Assembly (NCBI GenBank): GCA_012799845.1
Contig: JAAZKL010000023.1
Span: 1 to 12,661 of the forward strand
Source of the DNA: Clostridiaceae bacterium
GTDB taxonomy: Bacteria > Bacillota > Clostridia > Acetivibrionales > DTU013
Direction: 5' to 3'
DNA length: 12,661 bases
The notes below the pieces were generated by a model that did not search any database, was not told the origin of the DNA, and saw only the letters and a list, made by a program, of their open reading frames with translations. The position numbers were made by a program, and so were the translations under genes. This document shows, in pieces, positions 1-5,115 of the stretch. The number at the start of each line of letters is the position of its first letter. Position 1 is the first letter of the stretch.

Positions 1-493
1 GCACGCCGGACACTTTGCCGGAATTATAGATCGGAGAGGCAAAGACGATGACCACACTGCCGTCGGCCCGGCTTTCTATCGGGTCGGACACGCTTGGTCT
101 TCCGTTCAGCGCATTCTGAAAGTATTCCCTGTCAAAGACATTTAGTGTCATGCCGTCTGTCGAAACGGCATTTCCTTCAAGATCAGCTATACTGAGCCTT
201 CTGTAGCGGTCAAGCTTGAGCTGTGCCCTAAGCTCGTCCAGGCGCTGCTCGATGGGCAGGCTGGTGTCTCTTATGATGCTGTTCTCAGCCATGGACCTGA
301 CCTCGGAAAGGCGTCCGTGAACATACTCACTGACAGTTGCCGCTCCCTGCTCGGAAAACTTGATCAGCGAATTCTCAATATCGCTTTTTAGTATCCTTGT
401 TACCGCATAGTAAAGGATAAAGCCTGCAATAAGCGCTATTGCCGCCAATTGTAGGGTCTTGATGACCAACTGGTTCTTTTTGCCGAATTTCAG
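1..493 (-). CDS. Membrane sensor protein with extracellular Cache-like domain (5' part only)
   Basis: The frame runs off the left edge after about 164 residues, so the output domain is missing. A short basic N-terminus (MKFGKKNQ) is followed by one membrane segment at about residues 9-34, then a soluble region with helical spacer (about 38-98) and a PAS-like core (RLSIADLEGNAVSTDG, then NVFDREYFQNALNGRPSVSDPIES, then VVIVFASPIYN). This order is typical of dCache_1 ligand-sensing domains in chemoreceptors, histidine kinases and diguanylate cyclases; which of these it is cannot be decided here. No ATG, GTG or TTG lies at a sensible place. AGGGGTG (complement of 500-506) sits 5 nt before a CTG codon at 493-491, so a CTG start is chosen; ATT one codon earlier, or a distant TTG at 529-527 without an SD, are alternatives. 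It is the last gene of a run of four minus-strand regulatory genes, 178 bp downstream of abrB. Confidence 0.7.
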   Translation of the reverse strand, partial: MKFGKKNQLVIKTLQLAAIALIAGFILYYAVTRILKSDIENSLIKFSEQGAATVSEYVHGRLSEVRSMAENSIIRDTSLPIEQRLDELRAQLKLDRYRRLSIADLEGNAVSTDGMTLNVFDREYFQNALNGRPSVSDPIESRADGSVVIVFASPIYNSGKVSGV

Positions 494-593
494 AATATCA
501 CCCCTGGGAATTACTTGATATATACTAAACAATTGCCTGTAAAAACATCTCCAATGTATTTACACCGCAAAAGGGATTTGGTCAGGATTCACA

Positions 594-640
594 ACATAGA
601 AGCAATTTGCTCTTTATTTGTGAACAAATTGCTTCTATGT
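594..640. repeat. Perfect 16-bp inverted repeat / hairpin between abrB and the sensor gene
   Basis: The arms 594-609 (acatagaagcaatttg) and 625-640 are exact reverse complements, with a 15-nt A/T-rich loop. It begins 32 nt past the abrB stop codon and could end abrB transcription, but no run of T follows the stem on either strand, so it is not a textbook intrinsic terminator. It may instead protect an mRNA 3' end or be a protein-binding site. Confidence 0.8.
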
Positions 641-671
641 GCAAAAAGCTTCGTTGTTGTCCACAACCAAC

Positions 672-911
672 TTAGCCTTTGAGATCTTTCATACATGCGG
701 AACATATATTTTTGCCCTTGTAATTGATCACTTCTCTGGCATCGCCACAGAATATACAAGCGGGCTCGTACTTTTTAAGTATTATGTTTGCCCCATCTAT
801 AAATATCTCAAGTGCATCCTTCTCAGCTATATCCAACGTCCTCCTCAGCTCTATGGGCAAAACCACTCTGCCCAACTCATCAACTTTCCTTACTATACCT
901 GTAGACTTCAT
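672..911 (-). CDS. abrB: AbrB-family transition-state regulator
   Basis: A 79-residue DNA-binding protein. Residues 1-50 form the swapped-hairpin SpoVT-AbrB domain (MKSTGIVRKVDELGRVVLPI, then ELRRTLDIAEKDALEIFIDG). The C-terminus carries two CxxC pairs (C52/C55 and C70/C73) that probably bind zinc, as is usual in clostridial AbrB homologues but not in Bacillus subtilis AbrB. The family represses or tunes transition-phase genes such as sporulation, biofilm and secondary metabolism genes. The start at 911 is chosen because AAAGGAGGTG lies 5 nt upstream; an upstream in-frame ATG at 938 would place that SD inside the gene. It lies 48 bp behind the stand-alone receiver gene and may be co-transcribed with it. 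Spo0A control is known for some family members, but no clear Spo0A box is seen here. Confidence 0.92.
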   Translation of the reverse strand: MKSTGIVRKVDELGRVVLPIELRRTLDIAEKDALEIFIDGANIILKKYEPACIFCGDAREVINYKGKNICSACMKDLKG

Positions 912-959
912 TGCGTCACCTCCTTTCGGTGCGATCAAATCGACGGCACTTCCAAACGT

Positions 960-1352
960 TTATGCGCGGGGATCTGAAGTGCTGAGTACCTGCCGTACGA
1001 TTTGCGGCAGGTCTGCTATCCTGTCTTTTGGAAGATAGGAGTCGCAGCCTTTCCGGAATGCCTCTTCAAGATCCTGCTGGCTGACATCTTCAGATACGAT
1101 AATAAATGGTATATCTCTGCACATATCGTTTTTGATCTCCAATGCACTCAATGCATCGAAATCAGGCATCACATTATCGCTCAGGATTATGTCATACCGG
1201 TCTTCTTTCAATGCTTCCTGCAGTGCTGATCTGGTCGACACTATTCTGCTTTTAAGTTTCAGTCCGCTTCTCTTCAGTAATCTCAGGGTCAGATCCGCAA
1301 AATACCGGGAATCCTCAACCACGATCACTGACAACACAGTCGCGTTTTCCAT
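960..1352 (-). CDS. Stand-alone response regulator receiver-domain protein
   Basis: About 130 residues, made only of a CheY-like receiver domain with no output domain. Counted from the upstream ATG at 1358, the acidic pair is E15/D16, the phosphoacceptor is D61 (LSDNVMPDF), the switch Ser is S89 (FIIVSED) and the conserved Lys is K111 (YLPKD), so it should be phosphorylatable. The spacing and the phrase DIPFIIVSED resemble receivers that sit at the ends of PAS-containing hybrid kinases. The start at 1352 is preferred because GGTGG lies 6 nt before it; the ATG at 1358 almost abuts that SD. The role is probably phosphorelay or protein-protein signalling. Its neighbours are a YesN-like regulator (gap of about 135 bp) and abrB, but no kinase is seen to feed it. 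Confidence 0.88.
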   Translation of the reverse strand: MENATVLSVIVVEDSRYFADLTLRLLKRSGLKLKSRIVSTRSALQEALKEDRYDIILSDNVMPDFDALSALEIKNDMCRDIPFIIVSEDVSQQDLEEAFRKGCDSYLPKDRIADLPQIVRQVLSTSDPRA

Positions 1353-1406
1353 AAGCATCCACCATTCTTATGATCAGGCTGACTGACCACAAAATAAAAA
1401 ACAGCA

Positions 1407-1427
1407 TATCATTCCTTCTGTATGATA
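1407..1427 (-). terminator. Weak hairpin with following T-rich stretch, possible terminator of the yesN-like gene
   Basis: On the minus strand a 6-bp stem (TATCAT/ATGATA) with a 9-nt loop lies 60 nt past the yesN-like stop codon. TGCTG and then a T-rich run (complement of 1391-1401) follow it. The stem is short and A/T-rich, so this is only a candidate. Confidence 0.25.
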
Positions 1428-1487
1428 CCCTGAAAAAAAACATCGATGAATGAATTTTTTCTTGTATTTACCTAGAAAATTGTCAGA

Positions 1488-2588
1488 TTATGACTCTATT
1501 GAAGAATTTCTATACTCACTGGGAGTGACACCCATATGCTTCTTGAACAACCTGCTGAAATACTCTGTATCTCTGTATCCCAGCTGGAGTGCTATCTCGT
1601 AGGTCTTCCTGGTGCTCCGGCAAAGCAGCCGCGCAGCCCTGGCCATTTTGATCCTGGTGATGTAGTCTATCAGCAGTTCGCCTGTTTTCTGCCTGAAAAC
1701 CTCGCTGAGATATTTGCGGTTCATGAAGAGGACTTTGGATATACCTTCTATTGAAAGCACAGTGTCGACGTTCTCCAGTACATAGCGGCAGATCCTGTTT
1801 TCGAGCTGGTCTTCCCTGGTTCCGTATTCAAATTTCCTGATAGCTTCATACAGCTCCATGACAGCGTCGCCGAACGCGTCGCTGGCCGTGCGGAGTCCGT
1901 CATTTGTAACAAAATCAAGGCTCTTGTACCTGTTGCCGTCTATAAAACAGGTGAGCCAGGGGTAATGCAGCTTCAGTTGCGTAATCAGTTCAGACATGGA
2001 TTTTTTGAACGCAGTGCCCGTCTTTATCGGGTCATCCCCGAAAAGGGCTTCGATGGCAGCGCACAGCCTGCCAATATCTGCCGTTATGTCCTGCTGCCTT
2101 GTTTTGAACGCCTCTATCAGTTGTTCGAGTTCAGCTGTAGGGAAAGCATCCCCGATCTTCTCCTCAAGCTTTTCGGAAAGGCTCCTTAAGAGCTCCTCTT
2201 CCCGCTTCTTTTTGTACAGGTGCTGCTCGACCCTTTTCAGAAGATCCAGCATGCTGCTGTACTCCGGAGGTTTGCCGAGGTAGTCGAAGGCCCCGTATTG
2301 TATCCCGAGCCTGGCGAATGAAAAGTCCTCGTGATCACTCAGCAGTACCACACATGGACAGAGACCGTTTTCAACAGTTTCCTTCATCAGTTCGATGCCG
2401 TCGATCTTTGGCATTTTGATGTCCGTGATGAGCAAATCGAATTTATCCTGCCTCAGCAGGTTCAGAGCTTCCTGTCCGTTCCGGGCTTCGGCGGCTATGA
2501 TGAAATTCGTTTCGCCGTTCCACAGGCTCAGCCGTTTTACTTGTCTGCGGCTGATTTCCATATCATCAACAAGCAGTACCCTAAACAT
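1488..2588 (-). CDS. YesN-type response regulator: receiver domain plus AraC-type DNA-binding domain
   Basis: A 366-residue two-component regulator. Residues 1-125 are a receiver domain with the acidic pair D8/D9, phosphoacceptor D56 (LLITDIKMPKIDG), S84 and K106 (YLGKP). Residues 120-165 are charged and helical (KKKREEELLRSLSEKLEEK), probably a coiled coil. The last 100 residues are an AraC/XylS double helix-turn-helix (ICRYVLENVDTVLSIEGISK, LFMNRKYLSEVFRQKTGELL, and EIALQLGYRDTEYFSRLFKKHMGVTPSEYR). YesN regulators normally pair with a YesM sensor kinase encoded just upstream and often control carbohydrate uptake or use. Here the upstream DNA is a repeat-rich non-coding region and no kinase or transporter is adjacent, so it is an orphan in this window. 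The ATG follows GGGGTG at 4-nt spacing. A short open frame overlaps its first codons. Confidence 0.92.
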   Translation of the reverse strand: MFRVLLVDDMEISRRQVKRLSLWNGETNFIIAAEARNGQEALNLLRQDKFDLLITDIKMPKIDGIELMKETVENGLCPCVVLLSDHEDFSFARLGIQYGAFDYLGKPPEYSSMLDLLKRVEQHLYKKKREEELLRSLSEKLEEKIGDAFPTAELEQLIEAFKTRQQDITADIGRLCAAIEALFGDDPIKTGTAFKKSMSELITQLKLHYPWLTCFIDGNRYKSLDFVTNDGLRTASDAFGDAVMELYEAIRKFEYGTREDQLENRICRYVLENVDTVLSIEGISKVLFMNRKYLSEVFRQKTGELLIDYITRIKMARAARLLCRSTRKTYEIALQLGYRDTEYFSRLFKKHMGVTPSEYRNSSIES

Positions 2589-2703
2589 TTTTCACCCCGT
2601 CGGCCAGGCTTTTTGCATATAACCCGGCCATTTTTTCTTTGGTTTCGATCGCCGTAAGGACGGTCCGATCGCTGTCATGGATAATCTGACCAGTTTGTCC
2701 GGT
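2581..2703 (-). other. Short open frame overlapping the start of the yesN-like gene (possible gene remnant or leader peptide)
   Basis: Between an in-frame TAA (complement of 2704-2706) and a TAG (2583-2581) lie 40 sense codons. They contain the protein-like stretch DSDRTVLTAIETKEKMAGLY and end in DGVKNV. The TAG falls inside the overlap ATGTTTAG with the downstream ATG, an arrangement typical of translationally coupled genes. There is no good start or SD: the only ATG, at 2631, gives 16 residues. It could be the tail of a lost upstream gene, a leader peptide, or chance. No family is recognised. Confidence 0.3.
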
Positions 2704-2765
2704 TTATTGCCAAATCTACTATTATTCTACCATATATACTGCAAGAATTATATATAAAATTCAAG
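2704..2765 (-). promoter_or_regulatory. A/T-rich probable promoter region of the yesN-like gene
   Basis: This stretch is much richer in A/T than its surroundings and, read on the minus strand, carries several -10-like words (TATAAT, TATATAT, TAGAAT). No single -35/-10 pair with 17-bp spacing stands out, so the exact site is not assigned. A start here would leave a leader of about 120-150 nt that includes the short open frame. Confidence 0.3.
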
Positions 2766-2820
2766 GACCATAATTGCCAGGGTGATAGTTCTGTCAGAGG
2801 GGCAGTCTTGTCAGGGGATG

Positions 2821-2953
2821 GTCCGGTATGACGGTTCTGGTGTCTAAAGACATGGAGGCAGCCCGGTATGACAGTTCTGGTGTCTCAAGATATGGGGCAG
2901 TCCGGGATAACGGTTCTGGTGTCTCAAGACATGGGGACGGTCCGGGATTGCTG
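2821..2953. repeat. Degenerate 40-bp tandem repeat, three copies plus a partial fourth
   Basis: The copies are 2821-2860, 2861-2899 and 2900-2939, with the start of a fourth at 2940-2953; a worn copy may lie at 2780-2806. Each has the core GTCCGG..A.GACGGTTCTGGTG followed by TGTCTCAAGACAT, a small palindrome. Phrases of the ACGGTTCT...GTGTC kind resemble intergenic REP-like repeats I recall from Firmicutes, where they can sit beside IS200-like RAYT transposases; that link is from memory and not shown by this sequence. No transposase is present. Confidence 0.85.
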
Positions 2954-2981
2954 ACAAAGGCCAGAGGGGATTTTGTACTAA

Positions 2982-3056
2982 AACTACTGCAAGCTAATAG
3001 TGCCTGAACTACTGCAAGCTAATAGTGCCTGAACTACTGCAAGCTAATAACGCCTG
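2982..3056. repeat. 25-bp tandem repeat, three copies
   Basis: The unit aactactgcaagctaatag plus tgcctg occurs head to tail at 2982-3006, 3007-3031 and 3032-3056. The first two copies are identical and the third differs at two positions. It shares no sequence with the 40-bp repeat before it or the 21-bp repeat after it. The 25-bp period is not a multiple of three and there are stop codons inside, so it is not coding. Confidence 0.95.
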
Positions 3057-3099
3057 GTTTATTATACTCTCTTTTTGCCGCCATGGCATTGTCCGATGA

Positions 3100-3182
3100 G
3101 AAGAGGAGGATGTACAAAAAGAAGAGGAGGGTATATAAAAAGGAGAGGAGGGTGTACAAAAAGAAAGGAGGGTGTACAAAAA
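3100..3182. repeat. 21-bp purine-rich tandem repeat, four copies
   Basis: The units are 3100-3120, 3121-3141, 3142-3162 and 3163-3182 (the last is 20 bp), with consensus GAAGAGGAGGGTGTACAAAAA. Each copy carries an SD-like GGAGGG and a TGTACA palindrome. On the minus strand they are read as FLYTLLF-type heptads in a 60-codon open frame, but that frame has no independent support. Confidence 0.93.
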
Positions 3183-3365
3183 TTATCAGGCGAATCCTGG
3201 GAACAGGCTCCATCAAATCAATATGAAAATTTATGAAATATGAAAATCTATAAAAAATGGAGATAATTAAAGTATGTGATAGTTTTTTAAGGGAGTCGGT
3301 TCTGCTGACAATTTCTTATAAGAACCGTCCATCTGATATGCCACAAGAACTGTACGGGACTGCTG
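3183..3365. other. Rest of the repeat island: no gene; worn inverted copies of the 40-bp repeat
   Basis: There is a short direct repeat (aatatgaaaat..tatgaaatatgaaaatctat, 3221-3252). A 7-bp hairpin follows (CGGTTCT 3297-3303 with AGAACCG 3321-3327). On the minus strand, 3310-3355 reads ACAGTTCTTGTG..ATCAGATGGACGGTTCTTAT, which resembles two worn units of the 2821-2953 repeat in opposite orientation. No coding frame here has support. Confidence 0.5.
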
Positions 3366-3400
3366 AAAAGGCCATCGGGCCGGAACGCCTTCTGGCCTTT
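3366..3400 (-). terminator. Probable terminator of the aldo/keto reductase gene
   Basis: On the minus strand AAAGGCC (complement of 3394-3400) pairs with GGCCTTT (complement of 3367-3373) around a 20-nt loop that itself has G/C-rich pairing. The following run is only TTTTC. It starts 16 nt after the stop codon. Position and stem are right, but the short T-run makes it a moderate call. Confidence 0.5.
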
Positions 3401-3416
3401 GTCAGAAATAATCACC

Positions 3417-4574
3417 CTATTTGCTCAGTGCCTTGTCGACTTTTTCAAGCCAGTCCATTATCTCTATGCCCTGCGGGCATTTTTCTTCACATGCCCCGCA
3501 TTTCACACAGTTGGATGCATGATTTTCCTTACTGAAGAAATTATTGTACGCTATGCGCGCTCCATCCAGGTCGTCGTGGATCACTCCGTCGTTGTATATC
3601 GAGAAGTTCCTCGGTATGGCGACGTTGCTGGGGCAAGGGACGCAATAACCACATCCGGTGCAGGGTATTGCCGCCCTTTCGCCGTACTTTTTACGGACCC
3701 TGCTTACAACATCCAGTTCTCTCTTTCCCAGTTTGCCGACACCGGACTTGGCTGCCAGCGCAATGTTCTCTTCCACCTGCCTGATGGTGCTCATGCCGCT
3801 GAGGACGACAGATACCTCAGGCTGGTTCCACAGCCAGTCCAGCGCCCAACCAACCGGAGATTTGCCCGGATCCGCTTCTTCCATAATCGTCCTGACATCT
3901 TTGGGCGGATTCGCAAGCCTCCCGCCCAGCAGAGGCTCCATTATCACTACGGCAAGGCCCTTTGAGGCCGCGTATTTCAACCCTTTCATCCCTGCCTGGT
4001 TTTCGATGTCGATGTAATTGTACTGTATCTGGCAAAAATCCCATTTATCGAAGCGATCGACTATTTTTACGAACGAGTCATGATCTCCGTGGAATGAGAA
4101 GCCCATGTGCCTGATCTTCCCCGCTTTCTTGGCTGCCTCCATGCGGCTCAGGAGATCGTGCTTCAGTACGGTATCCTGCCATGAATGGCCGTTGAGCGAA
4201 TGCAGCAGATAAAAGTCTATATACTCGGTCTGCAGCTTGCTCAGCTGTTCGTCCAGCAACCTGTCGAAATCGGCCGGTTCTTTTATCAGCCAGACCGGCG
4301 ATTTTGTTGCCACCCTGGTCCTGCTCCTGTATCCATCCTTGAGCGCCTTCCCCACGAGGATCTCGCTCTGCCCTCCGTGGTAGCCGTAGGCTGTATCGAC
4401 ATAGTTGACTCCCATATCTATAGCATGACGGATCATCCTGATCGCTTCCGGTTCATCTATATTGCTGTCGAGCCTGTTGCCTGCTCCCTGTACTTCCCTG
4501 GTCGGAAGCCTCATGGCTCCGAAACCGAGTGCTGACACTTTGAAGTCTATTTTCCCGAATGCCCTGTACTTCAT
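3417..4574 (-). CDS. Aldo/keto reductase with C-terminal di-[4Fe-4S] ferredoxin domain
   Basis: A 385-residue cytoplasmic oxidoreductase. Residues 1-285 form the AKR (beta/alpha)8 barrel with the catalytic tetrad D60, Y65, K91 and H125 (DTAYGYHGG, ATKSP, YLLHS) and a C-terminal cofactor-side stretch VSVVLSGMSTIRQVEEN. Residues 305-366 carry two Cys clusters, C305/C308/C311/C314 followed by Pro (CTGCGYCVPCP) and C356/C359/C362/C366 followed by Pro (CVKCGACEEKCP), as in bacterial ferredoxin-type 4Fe-4S domains. Such fusions are common in anaerobic Clostridia; they probably reduce carbonyl substrates with NAD(P)H, and the clusters may exchange electrons with ferredoxin. The substrate is unknown. 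The ATG follows GGGGGG at 5-nt spacing. It appears to be a single-gene unit with its own terminator; 265 bp separate it from the tRNA gene. Length and motifs are complete. Confidence 0.95.
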   Translation of the reverse strand: MKYRAFGKIDFKVSALGFGAMRLPTREVQGAGNRLDSNIDEPEAIRMIRHAIDMGVNYVDTAYGYHGGQSEILVGKALKDGYRSRTRVATKSPVWLIKEPADFDRLLDEQLSKLQTEYIDFYLLHSLNGHSWQDTVLKHDLLSRMEAAKKAGKIRHMGFSFHGDHDSFVKIVDRFDKWDFCQIQYNYIDIENQAGMKGLKYAASKGLAVVIMEPLLGGRLANPPKDVRTIMEEADPGKSPVGWALDWLWNQPEVSVVLSGMSTIRQVEENIALAAKSGVGKLGKRELDVVSRVRKKYGERAAIPCTGCGYCVPCPSNVAIPRNFSIYNDGVIHDDLDGARIAYNNFFSKENHASNCVKCGACEEKCPQGIEIMDWLEKVDKALSK

Positions 4575-4607
4575 AAAAACCCCCCGTCTCTGGAATTGAT
4601 CTGCCGA

Positions 4608-4629
4608 AATGTATTTATGTATTTACATT
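4608..4629. promoter_or_regulatory. Hyphenated palindrome upstream of the aldo/keto reductase, possible operator
   Basis: AATGTA (4608-4613) and TACATT (4624-4629) are inverted arms around an A/T-rich centre, 34 nt before the gene start. The interior repeats GTATTTA twice. No known regulator is matched, so this is only a candidate binding site. Confidence 0.25.
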
Positions 4630-4750
4630 TGGTTCCGCTGTAATGATGCGTTATTTATATAATACTATTAATGCCACCAGGATAGCAACTTTTCCCTGAA
4701 TCGCCTGTCAGACGGCATGCCGCAGTCTGTCCGCAAATACAGATATGAGC

Positions 4751-4795
4751 AAATTTGCTGCGCACATATTTGCTGCGAACAAATTTGCTGCGCAC
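4751..4795. repeat. 15-bp tandem repeat, three copies, just beyond the tRNA terminator
   Basis: The copies are 4751-4765, 4766-4780 and 4781-4795, with unit aaatttgctgcgcac; the middle copy differs at two positions. The third copy ends three bases before the T-run (complement) of the tRNA-Arg terminator. The phrase gaacaaatttgct (4777-4789) closely resembles gaacaaattgct in the 594-640 hairpin. The function is unknown. Confidence 0.9.
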
Positions 4796-4797
4796 AT

Positions 4798-4837
4798 AAA
4801 AAATCAGAGCCTGTCAGCTTCAGCCGACGGGCTCTGA
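4798..4837 (-). terminator. Rho-independent terminator of the tRNA-Arg gene
   Basis: On the minus strand TCAGAGCC (complement of 4830-4837) pairs with GGCTCTGA (complement of 4804-4811). The inner part adds GTCGGCTGAAGCTGAC pairing, and TTTTTT (complement of 4798-4803) follows directly. It begins 2 nt after the encoded CCA. This is the clearest intrinsic terminator in the window. Confidence 0.92.
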
Positions 4838-4839
4838 CC

Positions 4840-4916
4840 TGGTGCGCCCAGCAGAGCTCGAATCCACAACCTTCTGGTCCGTAGCCAGACGCTCTATCCA
4901 GTTGAGCTATGGGCGC
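4840..4916 (-). tRNA. tRNA-Arg, anticodon ACG
   Basis: A full cloverleaf of 77 nt including encoded CCA. The acceptor stem is GCGCCCA/TGGGCGC with discriminator A. The D arm is GCTC..GAGC, the anticodon stem TCTGG/CCAGA with loop CTACGGA (anticodon ACG, reading CGU and, once A34 is deaminated to inosine, CGC and CGA), and the T arm contains TTCGAGC. The T stem GTGGA/TCTGC includes two G-U pairs. It stands alone with its own promoter and terminator. Confidence 0.97.
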
Positions 4917-4930
4917 ATGCCGCATATAAT

Positions 4931-4959
4931 ATAATAATACTTTCTCGCACTAAAATCAA
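4931..4959 (-). promoter_or_regulatory. Sigma-A-type promoter of the tRNA-Arg gene
   Basis: On the minus strand TTGATT (complement of 4954-4959) is followed after exactly 17 nt by TATTAT (complement of 4931-4936). The tRNA 5' end lies 14 nt further on, giving a pre-tRNA leader of about 7 nt. A good match to the vegetative consensus, well placed. Confidence 0.7.
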
Positions 4960-4976
4960 CTGTATTTATGTGGTTT

Positions 4977-5000
4977 CAAAAACTGCATCAAAAACTGTAT
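4977..5000. repeat. 12-bp direct repeat in the tRNA/DnaD divergent intergenic region
   Basis: caaaaactgcat (4977-4988) is followed at once by caaaaactgtat (4989-5000), with a broken third copy after it. It lies between the two divergent promoters. No function is assigned. Confidence 0.7.
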
Positions 5001-5030
5001 CAAATCGATCCGCCGATAAATCAAATAATG

Positions 5031-5059
5031 TTCATCGGGGTCGCCTTGTATGCTATAAT
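5031..5059 (+). promoter_or_regulatory. Probable promoter of the dnaD-dnaC-like operon (extended -10)
   Basis: TATAAT at 5054-5059 is preceded by TGC, an extended -10 element. A weak -35 (TTCATC, 5031-5036) lies 17 bp upstream. A small leader hairpin, CACCG (5072-5076) with CGGTG (5086-5090), follows before the ribosome binding site. Confidence 0.65.
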
Positions 5060-5115
5060 TAGTTAAGATAACACCGAAACGTAAACGGTGCATTGAACGG
5101 CGAGGTCATTTGAAC

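Larger units (their letters stand above)
2951..3405. repeat. 15-bp exact inverted repeat bracketing the repeat island
   Basis: 2951-2965 (ctgacaaaggccaga) and 3391-3405 are exact reverse complements. They enclose 455 bp holding the 25-bp and 21-bp tandem repeats and inverted relatives of the 40-bp repeat. The match stops one base beyond each end. The right arm is also one side of the probable terminator of the aldo/keto reductase gene. No matching target-site duplication was found at the outer edges. Confidence 0.7.

Noticed and set aside
912..938. Nine-residue N-terminal extension of AbrB (MIAPKGGDA)
   Set aside because: The codons KGGD come from the SD of the real start at 911; AbrB proteins begin MKSTGIVRKVD.
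1470..1485. CodY-like box (AATTTTCTAG) downstream of the yesN-like gene
   Set aside because: Only one half matches the AATTTTCWGAAAATT consensus, and it sits behind a gene end rather than at a promoter.
2815..3182. CRISPR-like array
   Set aside because: The repeats are contiguous, with no unique spacers of constant length, and no cas gene is nearby.
3034..3216. 60-codon minus-strand frame with FLYTLLF heptads that looks like a small membrane protein
   Set aside because: It is made almost wholly of the 21-bp tandem repeat and part of the 25-bp repeat, has no SD and no family resemblance; the hydrophobic look is a by-product of the purine-rich repeat on the other strand.
3399..3965. 188-codon plus-strand frame opposite the aldo/keto reductase
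   Set aside because: Antisense shadow of a gene with full catalytic and Fe-S motifs; no SD or known domain.
4668..4925. 85-codon minus-strand frame starting MRHAPIAQLDRASGYGPEGC
   Set aside because: This is the translation of the tRNA-Arg gene, its terminator and the 15-bp repeat (read as QQIC units); a well-known false gene call.
5031..5115. Riboswitch or T-box in the leader of the DnaD operon
   Set aside because: The leader is only about 50 nt with one 5-bp hairpin; no conserved riboswitch core or T-box sequence is present.
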